A stretch of 35,841 bases of DNA from JBPCPM01 sp050999155. GTDB lineage: Bacteria > Actinomycetota > Thermoleophilia > Solirubrobacterales > 70-9. The DNA is taken from NCBI GenBank assembly GCA_050999155.1, contig JBPCPM010000165.1, positions 1 through 35,841 on the forward strand. Direction: 5' to 3'. The notes beneath the pieces were generated by a model. It did not search any database. It was not told the DNA's origin and saw only the letters and a program-made list of their open reading frames with translations. This document shows, one piece after another, positions 14,589 to 25,551 of this stretch (the stretch's first letter is position 1; each line of letters opens with the position of its first letter). The position numbers were made by a program, and so were the translations under genes.

Positions 14589-15335
14589 ATGGCGGCGGCG
14601 CGGGGGCAGTGGCGCGATCTCTACCTCGTCGACGTGGGGCGCGACGGCCAACGGCCGGACGTCGACCTGAGCCTGCTCGGCCCCTGCCACCAGGTTGGCG
14701 ACGGCCAGTACCTCCTTGAGTCCGAGATGGGGCGGTCTCCGATCTACCACGCCGTGAAGCGCCTGCTGCCACCTGACACGGCGCTTTTGGTCGCCCCCCT
14801 GCGCGATGAGCCGAAGTTCAAGGGTCGCCGGCCTGGTGCGCTGGCGTGGCTGCGCGACGACCGCCACCCCGCGGAGAACGCCCTCGGGCGTAGCGAGGGC
14901 TGGGCCCGCCAGTCGACGGTGCTACTCGGGATCGCGCTCGGCCGCCCCGATCACCGTCTTGCGGCCCTTGGTGCGGCCCTCATAGTCGCGGACCTCGCGG
15001 CGCTCGGCTGCGTCCAGATCGGCGATTGCGCGGACGATTTCGGCGGCGGTCTGCTCGTCGTAGCCGGCCCACGGCTCGCCGTCGGACTCTGCCTCTTGCG
15101 TTCCTGCCTGCCTCGACGTCGTCTCGTCCTCCGCCTCGTCGCCGGTCGCGGCCTCATCCTCGTCACCGCCACCGGCGACAGCGGCGCCGGCAAGTCCCTG
15201 GGCGGTCTCGACCGCTTGGCGGGTGACGGCGCCCGCGGTCGCAGCCCCGGCCCGCGCGGCGTCGACCAAGCCGGTGGTCGTAACGTCGAAATCACCGCCA
15301 TCGCCCACCTGTTCGGCCACGAGGCTTCGGCATAG
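14589..15335 (+). CDS. Small conserved-looking protein with an aberrant read-through 3' end
   Basis: The first 95 or so residues look like a real soluble domain: WRDLYLVDVGRDGQRPDVD, LGPCHQVGDGQYLLES, IYHAVKRLLPPDTALLVAPL, and DEPKFKGRRPGALAWLRDDR. I would expect the protein to end there. Instead no in-frame stop follows; the frame runs on to 15335 through the antisense strand of the DUF892-like gene (overlap of about 414 bp), giving a meaningless Arg/Gly-rich tail to residue 248. A TAG at 14891 sits in another frame, within a hairpin. A small indel may therefore have removed the stop. The ATG at 14589 has only a GAGG touching it, so the start is uncertain. Function unknown. The 5' part is more credible than the 3' part. 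Confidence 0.42.
   Translation: MAAARGQWRDLYLVDVGRDGQRPDVDLSLLGPCHQVGDGQYLLESEMGRSPIYHAVKRLLPPDTALLVAPLRDEPKFKGRRPGALAWLRDDRHPAENALGRSEGWARQSTVLLGIALGRPDHRLAALGAALIVADLAALGCVQIGDCADDFGGGLLVVAGPRLAVGLCLLRSCLPRRRLVLRLVAGRGLILVTATGDSGAGKSLGGLDRLAGDGARGRSPGPRGVDQAGGRNVEITAIAHLFGHEASA
14880..14900. terminator. Hairpin between convergent genes
   Basis: GCCCTCG (14880-14886) pairs with CGAGGGC (14894-14900) around a 7-nt loop. It lies just past where the gene at 14589 should end and just beyond the stop of the convergent DUF892-like gene (14922). It could act in both directions. No T-tract follows, so it would be a GC-rich terminator without a U-run, as is common in actinobacteria. Confidence 0.4.
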
Positions 15336-15833
15336 CGTCTCGATCTGCTCATGCAGGCCAGCGAGCATCTGCTCTTCGTCGGCGCGAATCTCGGCGGCCA
15401 GCGAGGCGGTCTGACGGTCGTCGACCGCCGTCGCCAGGTGCTCGATCGCCAGGTAGGTGGCGATCTCCAGCGCCTCGGTGGCGCACTCGTCGCGGGCGTT
15501 CTTGAGCAGCTTCTCCTCGCCGCTGGTGCCGCGAAGCAGATCCACCGGAGCCTTGGAGGCGGCGAGGATCTGTCCGACGATGCTCTGCAGCGCGCCCACG
15601 GCCACCGACACCACGCGCGTGCCGGCGTCGAGCTCGCGCATGCGGGTTCGCACCCGGTCGGCGTGGCCGCGGGTTTCGGCCAGGTGCTGTTCGAGCAGCG
15701 ACCGGTAGCCCCCGCGCGGCGTCACGGCGATGTGGGCAGTCAGCGTCTGGGCGAGGGCGAGCTCGGTGGCGTGCGCCTCGCGAAGGTAGTCGCGAACCAT
15801 GGAACGGGCGGGAGCATCGATGTCAGTAGGCAT
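14922..15833 (-). CDS. Ferritin-like (DUF892/YciE-type) protein with C-terminal extension
   Basis: A 303-residue protein. Residues 1-160 form a four-helix ferritin-like bundle of the DUF892/YciE-YciF type: VRDYLREAHATELALAQTLT, LEQHLAETRGHADRVRTRM, LKNARDECATEALEIATYLA and AEIRADEEQMLAGLHEQIE. The repeated Glu/His positions (E-x-x-H) could bind a di-metal centre. A Gly/Glu/Asp linker follows at about 200-250. The final 50 residues are a separate helical module (EPWAGYDEQTAAEIVRAIAD, then REVRDYEGRTKGRKTVIGAA). A stress role, as for YciE/F, is plausible but unproven. The start ATG at 15833 has no clear ribosome-binding site. The C-terminal module resembles short motifs I associate with related actinobacteria, and could bind DNA or another protein (inference). 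Confidence 0.72.
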   Translation of the reverse strand: MPTDIDAPARSMVRDYLREAHATELALAQTLTAHIAVTPRGGYRSLLEQHLAETRGHADRVRTRMRELDAGTRVVSVAVGALQSIVGQILAASKAPVDLLRGTSGEEKLLKNARDECATEALEIATYLAIEHLATAVDDRQTASLAAEIRADEEQMLAGLHEQIETLCRSLVAEQVGDGGDFDVTTTGLVDAARAGAATAGAVTRQAVETAQGLAGAAVAGGGDEDEAATGDEAEDETTSRQAGTQEAESDGEPWAGYDEQTAAEIVRAIADLDAAERREVRDYEGRTKGRKTVIGAAERDPE

Positions 15834-15890
15834 GGGCGTCTACCTACCCCAGGCGCAGTTGCAGAAACGGACCTGCTGTGCGAGCGCATT

Positions 15891-15940
15891 GCCGAACCCA
15901 ACCAAACGCCCCCTATACCAACGTCTTCGTTGGGTTCGGC
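15891..15940. repeat. First copy of a GAACCCAAC hairpin repeat
   Basis: GCCGAACCCAAC (15891-15902) is the exact complement of GTTGGGTTCGGC (15929-15940), with 26 nt between. It is the first of two related palindromes in a 455-bp gap (15834-16288) that contains no recognisable gene. The lower-GC loop and the shared arm sequence with the next copy distinguish it from chance pairing. It may be a terminator, a small REP-like element, or a protein-binding site. Confidence 0.55.
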
Positions 15941-15976
15941 GCGCTGGACACCCCACCTGCGAGGCGTCCGCCGGGT

Positions 15977-16020
15977 GAACCCAACGAAAGACCCCGTATC
16001 GCGATGTCTTCGTTGGGTTC
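15977..16020. repeat. Second copy of the GAACCCAAC hairpin repeat
   Basis: GAACCCAACGAAAGAC (15977-15992) pairs with GTCTTCGTTGGGTTC (16006-16020), leaving one bulged A. The right arm GTCTTCGTTGGGTTCGG is a direct repeat of the right arm of the first copy (from 15923), 83 bp upstream. Two tandem copies of the same imperfect palindrome, in the only long gene-free stretch, suggest a duplicated element. From 16021 to 16227 I see nothing further of note. Confidence 0.55.
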
Positions 16021-16227
16021 GGCCCTGTACCGCCGGCGGTCTACGCGGACGAGAGGCTCGGCGTGGTGCGGCTCACGCGGGCCGGCGAAGTCCGGACGCA
16101 TCGCCCCCGATCGTAGTCGCCCGACCCCGGGGCGCAGGCGGCCGCCAGCTCCGGTCGCCGAATCCCCTCGACGTGCGCCAATGCGATGCAGAACGCGGGG
16201 TTCGGCAACGGGCCGCCACAAACGAGT

Positions 16228-16252
16228 AGCGCCTCCCCGGCGGGGAGGCGCT
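16228..16252 (-). terminator. Strong hairpin downstream of nrdJ
   Basis: AGCGCCTCCCC (16228-16238) and GGGGAGGCGCT (16242-16252) form a perfect 11-bp stem with a 3-nt loop, 36 bp after the nrdJ stop at 16289. On the minus strand it is followed by ACTCGTTTGTGG, a weak T-rich run. This is the likely intrinsic terminator of nrdR-nrdJ. Confidence 0.7.
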
Positions 16253-16288
16253 GTCTGCGGATGAGGGTGCCGCGAGCGCGGCGGGCGC

Positions 16289-20340
<4,052 letters not shown>

Positions 20341-20344
<4 letters not shown>

Positions 20345-20904
20345 CGGGACTCCTCCTGGGGGGTCGGATCGGGATCGAGCGGATCAGCCTCGTCCGCGGC
20401 GCGGACGGAAGCCAAGCTCGTGACGGGAACGGAAAGGGGGTTCGCGGCGGAGCCACCGAGGCGGTCGCTGTCGAGTTGGGCGAGCAGGTCGCGAAGCTCG
20501 CCGACATCGTCGAAGTCGCGGTACACCGAAGCGAAGCGCACGTAGGCGACGGGGTCGAGCAGCAGCAGCCCCGCCAGCGCCAGCTCGCCCAGCGCGGTGG
20601 ACGGCAGCTCGCCGCCGGCACCCTCCAGCTCGGACTCGATCCGGTCCACGATCGCCTCGAGGTGCCCGGGGTCGATCGGGCGCTTGTGGGCGGCGCGTAT
20701 CAGCCCGCGCTGCACCTTGGCCCGGTCGAACGGCGAGGCCGAACCGTCGCGCTTGCGGACCACCAACGGCCCGCGCTCGTGCCGCTCGTAGGTCGTGTAC
20801 CGTCGCCCGCATCCCGTGCACTCACGCCGGCGGCGCAGCGCGTCACCCGAAGTACGGGTCTCGATCACGCGGGTGTCGGATGTGTGACAGGCGGGGCAGT
20901 TCAT
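20341..20904 (-). CDS. nrdR: NrdR transcriptional regulator
   Basis: A 187-residue repressor of ribonucleotide reductase genes. It has an N-terminal zinc ribbon with Cys3, Cys6 (MNCPACHTSDTRVIETR) and Cys29, Cys32 (RRRECTGCGRRYTTYER), then an ATP-cone domain at about 46-136 (PLVVRKRDGSASPFDRAKVQ, YVRFASVYRDFDDVGEL). The ATP cone senses dATP/ATP. After residue 150 a polar tail of about 35 residues extends beyond the typical NrdR. Its stop overlaps the nrdJ ATG in ATGA, a coupled two-gene operon. The start MNCPAC is fixed by the zinc ribbon, although no strong ribosome-binding site precedes it. A palindrome resembling an NrdR box lies about 68-83 bp upstream, so autoregulation is likely. Confidence 0.96.
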
Positions 20905-20971
20905 GGCGGTGGTGCTGATTTCGCTCGCTTGGTGGCTCTAGCGCTTGGTTAATGGTGACAAAAGGCTCTAG

Positions 20972-20987
20972 GCACTAGATCTAGGGC
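20972..20987. promoter_or_regulatory. Candidate NrdR box upstream of nrdR-nrdJ
   Basis: GCACTAGATCTAGGGC at 20972-20987 matches the known NrdR-box layout (acaCwATATATwGtgt) at most core positions and has the perfect inner palindrome CTAGATCTAG. NrdR boxes usually come in pairs about three helical turns apart. I could not find a convincing second copy here, so this is a single-site call. A TTGTCA hexamer lies nearby on the minus strand at 20960-20955. Confidence 0.5.
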
Positions 20988-21139
20988 CAACGATAGGAAA
21001 GGCGCCGGACGGATAAAGGTGATCGGCGGGCGGCGACGACCGCAGGGTGACGGCTGGCGGGAGCGATCGCGGGGTGCGACTCCGCAATTGGCGGAGAAAA
21101 CGATGTGCCCACGATGTCTCGGCCGGCGCCACCGCCAGA

Positions 21140-21145
21140 TAGCCT
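21140..21145 (+). promoter_or_regulatory. Putative -10 element for the DUF3352-like lipoprotein
   Basis: TAGCCT, 7 nt before a GTG at 21153. It fits TANNNT and decides the start at GTG, not at the ATG two codons later (21159). Confidence 0.45.
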
Positions 21146-21152
21146 GGGCCAG

Positions 21153-22745
21153 GTGAGCATGACCGGCCCCTTTCGTCGAGCCCGCGCGGCGCTCCCCGTC
21201 GCCCTGGTTGCCGCAGCCGTTGCGATCCCCGCGTGCGGCGGCGGCGACGAGGGCGAGACCCTCGCGACGTTCGCGCCCGCCGACGCCGTCCTCTACGCCG
21301 AGGCAGCAGTGCGGCCCGAGGGCGACACCGCCGAGTCGCTGCAGTCGATCCTCGCGCGGTTTCCCCGCGGCGCGGAGGCCGGCGCGCGGATCGCAGCCGC
21401 GCTGGACACGAGCCTGCGCGACAACGAGGACCTCGACCTCACCTTCAAGGACGACATCGAGCCGTGGCTCGGCGAGCGCGCCGGCGTGTTCGTGACCTCG
21501 GTGGGCCGCCCGGGCAGCGAGACCGAGGCGGCGCTGGTCGTCGAATCGACCGACAACGGCCGGGCCGAGAAGACCATCGACAAGGTCTTGGCCGACTCGA
21601 ACCCCGAGACCAAAAAGCAGGGCGACGTCGAGTACACGGCGGGCCGGTCCGACGGGCAGAGCAAGGCCGCTGCGGTCGTCGACGACCGGGTGGTCATCGG
21701 GTCCGAGCCGGGTGTCAAGAGCGCGATCGCCGCCGCACGGGGGACCGGGCTCGCCGACTCCAAGCCGTTCGCCGACGAGGTGGGCGACGAACAGGCCGGC
21801 GGGCTCGCGTTCGCCTACGTCGACTTCGACAAGCTCGTCACCCAGCTCGAGCGCCAACCAGAAGGCAAGCAGCTGCGGAGCCTGCTCGACAGCTCCGGTG
21901 TCGATCCCAAGGTCCCGTACGTCGCGACCGTCGGCGTCACCGACGACCAGGTCACGATCGACCAGACCCAGGCCCTGGCCGGCGGCCTGGGAGCCGGCGC
22001 CGCAGCCGCGCTGCTGGAGGATCTGCCCGAGGACGCCGCATTCGCCGCCGCCACGGCCGACGTCGCAGCGAACGCCCAGCGAGCGCTCGACGGGCTGTCG
22101 AAGGTGGGCGGCAACTCCTCCGGGCGCGAAAATCCGTCCGAGCTGCTCGACCAGGCCGAGGAGGCGCTGGGGTTCGAGATCGGGCCGACCCTCGAGGGGC
22201 TGGCCGACCTCGGGGTGTTCGTCCGGGGCTCCGGCCTGCTGGATGCCGCCGGCGGCATCGTCGCCACGGTGACCGACCGCGACGCCGTCGCCAAGGCCAT
22301 CGACCGCCTCCCGGAACGGATCGACTCCGAGAACCTGCGGACCGGCGACCTGCCCGACCTCCCCGGCGAACCGGAGGGCTTTGCCGTGTCGCCGCGCGGG
22401 CTGCCGGTCCAGATCATCGTCGCCTTGACCGAGGAGAAGCTGGTCGTCGCGCTTGGGACCGACGCGGCGCGGAGGGCACTCGATCCCCAGCCCAAGCAGT
22501 CGCTGGGCGACTCCGACCGGCTCGGGGACGCACGTACGAGCCTCGCCGACGGCTACGACCCGGTGGCGCTGCTGGACTTCGACCGAATCGTCTCGCTCTT
22601 CAAGGGCCTGGGGGCGGGAAACGACCCGCGGTTCGCGCAGATCGAGGAGTACCTCAAGCCGCTCGGCGCCCTGACGCTGGGCACGAAGTCCGAGGACGAC
22701 CGGCAGCGCAGCCGGCTCGTGCTCACCTTCGACGAGAAGAACTGA
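21153..22745 (+). CDS. DUF3352-like secreted lipoprotein
   Basis: A 530-residue lipoprotein. The N-terminal signal (RRARAALPVALVAAAVAIPAC) ends in a lipobox with Cys28. The mature protein reads GETLATFAPADAVLYAEAAV, then ...LGERAGVFVTSVG, and later TDNGRAEKTIDKVLADSNPE and GGLAFAYVDFDKLV. These repeats of beta-sheet plus helix (x-x-P-x-D-A-x-x-Y-x-E near the start) are the pattern of DUF3352, a family of exported actinobacterial proteins of unknown function. GTG at 21153 was chosen because TAGCCT lies 7 nt upstream; the ATG at 21159 would lose two residues. It is divergent from nrdR (248-bp gap) and converges on murB, with 14 bp between the stops. Confidence 0.72.
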   Translation: MSMTGPFRRARAALPVALVAAAVAIPACGGGDEGETLATFAPADAVLYAEAAVRPEGDTAESLQSILARFPRGAEAGARIAAALDTSLRDNEDLDLTFKDDIEPWLGERAGVFVTSVGRPGSETEAALVVESTDNGRAEKTIDKVLADSNPETKKQGDVEYTAGRSDGQSKAAAVVDDRVVIGSEPGVKSAIAAARGTGLADSKPFADEVGDEQAGGLAFAYVDFDKLVTQLERQPEGKQLRSLLDSSGVDPKVPYVATVGVTDDQVTIDQTQALAGGLGAGAAAALLEDLPEDAAFAAATADVAANAQRALDGLSKVGGNSSGRENPSELLDQAEEALGFEIGPTLEGLADLGVFVRGSGLLDAAGGIVATVTDRDAVAKAIDRLPERIDSENLRTGDLPDLPGEPEGFAVSPRGLPVQIIVALTEEKLVVALGTDAARRALDPQPKQSLGDSDRLGDARTSLADGYDPVALLDFDRIVSLFKGLGAGNDPRFAQIEEYLKPLGALTLGTKSEDDRQRSRLVLTFDEKN

Positions 22746-22759
22746 CCCGGGCCCAGCCG

Positions 22760-23827
22760 CTACCAGCAGTGGCCCACGAACACCGGTTCGGGCCGCAGCT
22801 CGACCCCGAACGCCTCGTGCACCCCGGCCACGATCTCGCGAGCCAGCGCCACCAGGTCCGCCGCCGAGGCCCCGCCCCGGTTGACGAGCGCCAGGGTGTG
22901 CTTGCTGGAGATCGCCACGTTGCCGCGGCGGTAGCCCTTGGCGAAGCCCGCCCGCTCGATCAGCCAGCCCGCTGACGTCTTGGCGTGACCGTCGCGGTCG
23001 GGGTAGCGCGGCGGCTCGACATCGGGCCCCAGGCGTTCGGCCACGCGGTCGAGCAGCTCGGCGAACCGCGCCTCGGGCAGGACCGGATTGGTGAAGAACG
23101 ACCCGGCGCTCACCGAGTCGGGGTCCTCCGGGTCGATGACCATGCCCTTGCCGCGCCGCAGGGCCAGCACGGCCTCGCGTGCGTCGGCGAGCGGCACCCG
23201 CTCGCCGGGCTCGACACCCAGCGTGCGGGCCAGCTCGGCGTAGCGGATCGGCTGGGAGAGGTCGGCGGTATCGAGCTCGAAGTCGACCGACAGCACGATC
23301 CGGCGATCGCGGTACTTGAAGGCGCTGGTGCGGTAGCCGAAGACGCACTGGGCGGCGTCGAGTTGCACGACCTCGTCGCGGTCGCGGTCGAACACGCGGA
23401 CGGCGGCGATGGTCGACGCGACCTCCTGACCGTAGGCGCCGACGTTCTGGATCGGCGTAGCGCCGGTCGATCCGGGGATCCCCGACAGGCATTCGAGCCC
23501 GGCCAGGCCCTCCGCGACGGCTCGCTGGACCACCGGATCCCACGGCTCGCCGGCGGCGACGGTCATCCGCGCCCGATCGCCGTCGCTGCCCAGCTCCATC
23601 CCGCGCGTGCGAACCACGCAGACGGTCCCATCGAAGCCGGAGTCCGCGATCACGACGTTTGACCCACCCGCCAGCACGAGCAGCGGCTCTGCGGCGGCGT
23701 CTGCCGCCCGCACTACATCGAGGAGCTCGGTCTCGGTGGCGACCTCCACCAGCCGGCGGGCGGGTCCGCCCACGCGGAGCGTGGTCAGCGGCGCGAGCTG
23801 GGCCTGTTCGGTGACGGTAGGGGCCAT
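22760..23827 (-). CDS. murB: UDP-N-acetylmuramate dehydrogenase
   Basis: A 355-residue FAD enzyme that reduces UDP-GlcNAc enolpyruvate to UDP-MurNAc in peptidoglycan synthesis. The FAD domain carries TLRVGGPARRLVEVAT, LLVLAGGSNVVIADSGFDG, and GIPGSTGATPIQNVGAYGQE. The proton-donor Ser243 lies in SAGSFFTNPVLP, and RAGFAKGYRRGNVAISSKHT and a C-terminal LRPEPVFVGHCW follow. It is of the Type I form, as in E. coli and mycobacteria. The ATG at 23827 fits the family start. A TAGGCT -10-like hexamer (23861-23856) lies about 30 bp upstream, and the inverted repeat at 23871-23917 overlaps its -35 region. It lies downstream of the precorrin-2 dehydrogenase-like gene, 104 bp away, separated by that repeat. 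Confidence 0.95.
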   Translation of the reverse strand: MAPTVTEQAQLAPLTTLRVGGPARRLVEVATETELLDVVRAADAAAEPLLVLAGGSNVVIADSGFDGTVCVVRTRGMELGSDGDRARMTVAAGEPWDPVVQRAVAEGLAGLECLSGIPGSTGATPIQNVGAYGQEVASTIAAVRVFDRDRDEVVQLDAAQCVFGYRTSAFKYRDRRIVLSVDFELDTADLSQPIRYAELARTLGVEPGERVPLADAREAVLALRRGKGMVIDPEDPDSVSAGSFFTNPVLPEARFAELLDRVAERLGPDVEPPRYPDRDGHAKTSAGWLIERAGFAKGYRRGNVAISSKHTLALVNRGGASAADLVALAREIVAGVHEAFGVELRPEPVFVGHCW

Positions 23828-23870
23828 CGGAGATCGGCGCCTCGCGCCGGCTCAGAGCCTACGCCCCGCA

Positions 23871-23917
23871 CCGAGCGCTCGATATCCCCCTCATCGCGGG
23901 AGCAATCGAGCGCTCGG
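23871..23917. promoter_or_regulatory. Perfect 13-bp inverted repeat between two minus-strand genes
   Basis: CCGAGCGCTCGAT (23871-23883) is exactly complementary to ATCGAGCGCTCGG (23905-23917), with 21 nt between. Each arm also contains the self-complementary decamer CGAGCGCTCG, so it could be two operator half-sites and not only a hairpin. It sits after the precorrin-2 dehydrogenase-like stop (23932) and just upstream of the murB -10-like hexamer, so it is either the terminator of the first gene or an operator of murB. Confidence 0.6.
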
Positions 23918-23931
23918 CGTCTGCCGTGAGC

Positions 23932-24684
23932 TCAGGCGCGAGCGCTGACGCGGGCGGCGTGCTGCTCCTGCGCCTCGTTGATCCTGGCGTGGAGGCGGTC
24001 GGACTCGCCGGCGCGCAGCAGCTCGACCGGATCGGGATCGCCGTTGACGATCTCCTCGAAGAAGTCCTTGCGCTCGTTGTAGGTCGGCAGCGTGCCCTTG
24101 GCCCAGCCGCGGTACTGGTTGAGGATCACCGCGAGCTCGGCGTACTCGGAGCCGAACATCTCGGCGATCTCGTGCTTCATACGCTTGGCCAGGGCCGGGG
24201 ACGCGCCCGCCGTCGAGATGGCGATGGCCAGGGGCCCGGTCCGCACGATGGCCGGGAGGATGAAGTTGCACAGCGGAGGAACGTCGACGATGTTCACGAG
24301 CATCGCGCGGCGCTCCGCGTCATTGTAGATGCCGATGTTGACGTCGGTGTCGTCGGTCGCGGCGATGACGATGAACGTGGCCTCGAGGTCGCTCGGGGCG
24401 TACTCGCGCCGGTCCCAGGCGATCGTGCCGTCCTCGGCGAGCTCGGTGAGGGCCGCGTTGGCCTCCGGGGCGACGAGCACGACGTCACCGCCGCAGGCCA
24501 GCAGGCCCTCGACCTTCTCCCGCCCGACGTCGCCGCCCCCGACAACCAGGCAGCGACGCCCGGTCAGCTTCAGGCAGGCGACGTAGAACGGCGTCTCCAG
24601 CATGTCGCGCACACAGGTCTGGTCACAAATCCCGCGCTTGTACTGACAGACGCACTCTTTGCCCTCGTAGGCGGCGGCAGGCAT
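23932..24684 (-). CDS. Precorrin-2 dehydrogenase/siroheme-synthase-like protein with N-terminal Cys cluster
   Basis: A 250-residue CysG-N/Met8p-type protein. These enzymes oxidise precorrin-2 to sirohydrochlorin with NAD and often add iron to make siroheme. The core is LTGRRCLVVGGGDVGREKVE (GGGDVG at 49-54) and FIVIAATDDTDVN, followed by the family motif STAGASPALAKRMKHEIAEM. Unusually, residues 11-24 (CVCQYKRGICDQTC) carry four cysteines before the usual start of the fold, which could bind a metal or an Fe-S cluster. The C-terminus (LNQYRGWAKGTLPTYNERKD) is a helical dimerisation part. The ATG at 24684 has TACCCT 6 nt upstream and is read as leaderless. The uroporphyrinogen methyltransferase (CysG-A) half is absent. 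Cobalamin-dependent nrdJ nearby is a loose thematic link only. Confidence 0.8.
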   Translation of the reverse strand: MPAAAYEGKECVCQYKRGICDQTCVRDMLETPFYVACLKLTGRRCLVVGGGDVGREKVEGLLACGGDVVLVAPEANAALTELAEDGTIAWDRREYAPSDLEATFIVIAATDDTDVNIGIYNDAERRAMLVNIVDVPPLCNFILPAIVRTGPLAIAISTAGASPALAKRMKHEIAEMFGSEYAELAVILNQYRGWAKGTLPTYNERKDFFEEIVNGDPDPVELLRAGESDRLHARINEAQEQHAARVSARA

Positions 24685-24690
24685 GCCCAC

Positions 24691-24696
24691 AGGGTA
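24691..24696 (-). promoter_or_regulatory. Putative -10 element for the precorrin-2 dehydrogenase-like gene
   Basis: TACCCT on the minus strand, 6 nt before the ATG at 24684, matching TANNNT. Confidence 0.4.
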
Positions 24697-24763
24697 CGAG
24701 ACCGGTGGGGTCCGGCGGTTGTCCGGCACTCGCCCGTCTCGGGGAAAGGCCGTGGATGGCGGA

Positions 24764-25516
24764 TCAGGCCGCGGCGGGGCCGGGCTCGTGAACCAGCGTG
24801 GGCGGCTCCTCGGCGGGAGCGGGCGAGCCGCCGTCGCCGGACCCGCGGCCGGAGCCGAACGTGCGGCGGCCGTATACGACGGCCGTGGCAAGGACGACGC
24901 AGGCTACGAGCAGCGCCAGCAGGGCGAGCGCGAGCGGCATCGAGCGCTCGGCGCCCAGGGCGGGGGCGGGGATCGCCGCACCGTCGGCAACGGCAGGCTC
25001 GATCGCCAGACCGGGCGGAGCCGCCGCGGGGCCGGGATCGACCCGCGAGGTCGAGCCTCCCAAGCTCCCGTCGCTCCCCGAACCTCCGCCGGTTCCGCCC
25101 GCGCTGCTGGTGCCGTCTCCCCCGTCGTCCGCGCCGCCCGGGCCGCCGGAGCCCGAATCGTCGCCGGCCTGGCTGCCGCCTCCGGCACCGGCCGAACCCG
25201 AGGACGTCCCAGAGCCGCCGGAGCCGCCGCTCGACCCGCCCCCGCACCGGCCCTGGCGCTCCAGGGCACGGTTGACCTCGTCGACGAAGTTGGGTGCATA
25301 CGCCTCGATGTCCGGGGGGACGCCGCCCAGCGCGCCGTTGAGCTGCCCGGCCGAGTACCGGCACGGGCTCACGGTCTGGTCGCCGCGGTAGTCGTCGAAC
25401 ACCTGGCTGAACTGGGCGGCAGCCGGGCCCACGGCCATGGCCCAGGCGCCAAGCACACACGCGGCGACAAGCGACAGTCGGCGCCGCCAGGGACGGGTGA
25501 CACGGGACTCGGCCAT
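24764..25516 (-). CDS. Exported Gly/Ser-rich protein with C-terminal membrane helix
   Basis: A 250-residue protein I cannot place in a named family. It has a signal peptide (RRRLSLVAACVLGAWAMAVG, then PAAAQ), followed by a small Cys-containing domain of about 60 residues (FSQVFDDYRGDQTVSPCRYS ... NFVDEVNRALERQGRC). Next comes a long Gly/Ser/Asp-rich linker of about 75 residues, a transmembrane helix (LALALLALLVACVVLATAVV) and a short Pro/Glu-rich cytoplasmic tail. The two cysteines (about residues 52 and 90) could form one disulfide. The layout is that of a membrane-anchored surface domain. The ATG at 25516 is supported by TACCCT 7 nt upstream. It shares a very short divergent promoter region with the O-antigen-ligase-like gene, so a role in the cell envelope is plausible (inference). 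Confidence 0.65.
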   Translation of the reverse strand: MAESRVTRPWRRRLSLVAACVLGAWAMAVGPAAAQFSQVFDDYRGDQTVSPCRYSAGQLNGALGGVPPDIEAYAPNFVDEVNRALERQGRCGGGSSGGSGGSGTSSGSAGAGGGSQAGDDSGSGGPGGADDGGDGTSSAGGTGGGSGSDGSLGGSTSRVDPGPAAAPPGLAIEPAVADGAAIPAPALGAERSMPLALALLALLVACVVLATAVVYGRRTFGSGRGSGDGGSPAPAEEPPTLVHEPGPAAA

Positions 25517-25551
25517 CGGTCCCAGGGTAGAGCGTCTGTACATTGGCGCGG
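25517..25551. promoter_or_regulatory. Overlapping divergent leaderless promoters
   Basis: Only 35 bp separate the ATG at 25516 (minus) from the GTG at 25552 (plus). The minus -10 is TACCCT (25529-25524), 7 nt before its ATG; the plus -10 is TACATT (25539-25544), 7 nt before its GTG. Just 9 bp separate the two hexamers, so each -35 region must overlap the other promoter or its start codon. The two polymerases would compete for the same DNA. Confidence 0.5.

Noticed and set aside
15351..16229. 292-codon plus-strand open frame across the DUF892 antisense and the gene-free gap
   Set aside because: Its first half is antisense to the ferritin-like gene and the second half runs through the hairpin repeats; no domain.
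20905..21152. Cobalamin riboswitch upstream of nrdR-nrdJ
   Set aside because: The leader before nrdR is short, and I saw no B12-box-like sequence or suitable fold, so regulation is more likely by NrdR.
20949..23543. 864-codon minus-strand open frame covering the lipoprotein gene and part of murB
   Set aside because: It overlaps murB in another frame and the DUF3352-like gene in antisense; the translation is repetitive and Arg-rich.
24949..24961. Extra copy of ATCGAGCGCTCGG inside the exported Gly/Ser-rich gene
   Set aside because: It lies in coding sequence and encodes an ordinary segment (GAERSMPL); probably coincidence, noted only for the repeat finding.
25543..25545. TTG start for the O-antigen-ligase-like gene
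   Set aside because: The TTG overlaps the TACATT -10 hexamer; GTG at 25552 has the same 7-nt spacing seen at other starts.
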